A DNA stretch of 6,571 bases from an uncultured Alphaproteobacteria bacterium (GTDB lineage: Bacteria > Pseudomonadota > Alphaproteobacteria > Bin95): NCBI GenBank assembly GCA_913060845.1, contig CAJXVF010000140.1, positions 1-6,571 of the forward strand, given 5' to 3'. Below, in pieces: positions 6,081 to 6,571 of this stretch. How positions within the stretch are numbered: the stretch's first letter is position 1; every line of letters starts with the position of its first letter. The position numbers were made by a program, and so were the translations under genes. The notes under the pieces are model-generated. The model did not search any database. It was given only the letters and a program-made list of their open reading frames with translations, and was not told the origin of the DNA.

Positions 6081-6571
6081 TTACGCCGCCACTGCTTCCG
6101 GATCGAGCGCTTCTGCAGCAGGATCGGCAATCGTCGTGCGCTGCATTAGGCGGCGTTCTGCGCCGGCATCGTACGGTGTCGCCCGGTGGACGCAGGCGCG
6201 GTTGTCCCAAATCATGACGTCGCCGTCCTGCCACTGATGCCGGTAGACGAATTCTGGCTGCGTGCAGTGATCGCGAAGGTCATTCAGCAGGGCTAGGCCT
6301 TTTTCCTGCTCCCACCCGGCAATATTCATGGCATGAGCACCGACCAACATGGATTTAGCACCATTAGCTGGGTTCGCGCGGACCAGTTTGTGGCGAACGC
6401 GGTGCATGCCCACCCGCTCTTCATCTGTAAACTGGTAGCCAATCAGGCTGCGGGACCACACGATCGAATATTCGGCGTATAGATCCTCAATTTCCGCTTT
6501 CTGAGCATCCGAAAGCGCTGCATAGCCAAGCCGGGTGGAGGCAATCTCGGTATCCCCGCCCGCCCCTGGAA
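6081..6571 (-). CDS. TauD/TfdA family Fe(II)/2-oxoglutarate dioxygenase, N-terminus outside window
   Basis: The frame is open from the window edge to TAA at 6083-6081, giving 162 C-terminal residues. Family features in order are GGDTEIASTR near the visible start (GGDTEF in TfdA), SMLVGAHAMNIAGW, WQDGDVMIWDNRACVHRATPYD with the distal iron-binding histidine (codon 6188-6186), and ERRLMQRTTI with the arginine that binds 2-oxoglutarate. The HxD half of the iron triad must lie just upstream, beyond base 6571. A GTG at 6461 is internal, not the start. Enzymes of this family hydroxylate substrates such as taurine, alkylsulfates, aryloxyacetates or gamma-butyrobetaine; the substrate here cannot be assigned. 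It is on the opposite strand to the operon, so shared regulation is not implied, but the neighbourhood suggests a common catabolic theme. Confidence 0.92.
   Translation of the reverse strand, partial: PGAGGDTEIASTRLGYAALSDAQKAEIEDLYAEYSIVWSRSLIGYQFTDEERVGMHRVRHKLVRANPANGAKSMLVGAHAMNIAGWEQEKGLALLNDLRDHCTQPEFVYRHQWQDGDVMIWDNRACVHRATPYDAGAERRLMQRTTIADPAAEALDPEAVAA

Noticed and set aside
1..6571. CRISPR array, tRNA, rRNA or defence system
   Set aside because: I saw no direct-repeat array, no cloverleaf or rRNA-like segment, and no nuclease, toxin-antitoxin or phage gene; most sequence is accounted for by conserved metabolic genes.

Overview
The first 42 bases are not genomic. They read as the end of an Illumina Nextera i5 adapter: the last base of the P5 arm, an index matching S502/N502, the read-1 primer segment and the Tn5 mosaic end. 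Biological sequence starts at base 43. The rest looks like a chromosomal piece of a moderately GC-rich proteobacterium. The gene families and G/C-rich codon use suggest an alphaproteobacterium, perhaps sphingomonad-like, but nothing here fixes the taxon.

Layout. (1) Positions 43-2154, minus strand: a DUF1611 / DgcN-type P-loop protein is translationally coupled (TGATG) to a PLP-dependent alanine/ornithine-racemase-family protein, whose C-terminus is cut off by the adapter. This looks like a D-amino-acid metabolism module. (2) Positions 2155-2636: a 482-bp divergent intergenic region, strongly AT-rich from about 2420, with a perfect inverted repeat and a consensus -10 hexamer. (3) Positions 2637-3035, plus strand: a secreted CreA-family protein ending at a TAA. 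The conserved CreA C-terminal tail continues in the same frame after that stop (3036-3116), so the gene appears interrupted by one nonsense codon. (4) Positions 3205-6047, plus strand: a tight three-gene operon encoding a thiolase-fold protein lacking the usual thiolase cysteines, its Zn-ribbon/OB-fold (DUF35) partner, and an amidohydrolase-2 family TIM-barrel enzyme. (5) Positions 6081-6571, minus strand: the C-terminal part of a TauD/TfdA-type Fe(II)/2-oxoglutarate dioxygenase, converging on the operon and running off the window.

How the genes may work together. The racemase and DUF1611 protein probably act in sequence on the same amino acid, converting or N-acylating one enantiomer. The thiolase-like/DUF35 pair resembles known acyl-CoA C-C cleaving complexes (Ltp2-ChsH2, BbsAB). 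With the amidohydrolase and dioxygenase it suggests catabolism of a hydrophobic or aromatic carboxylate through CoA thioesters; the substrate cannot be read from the sequence. I see no RNA gene, CRISPR array or natural mobile element.
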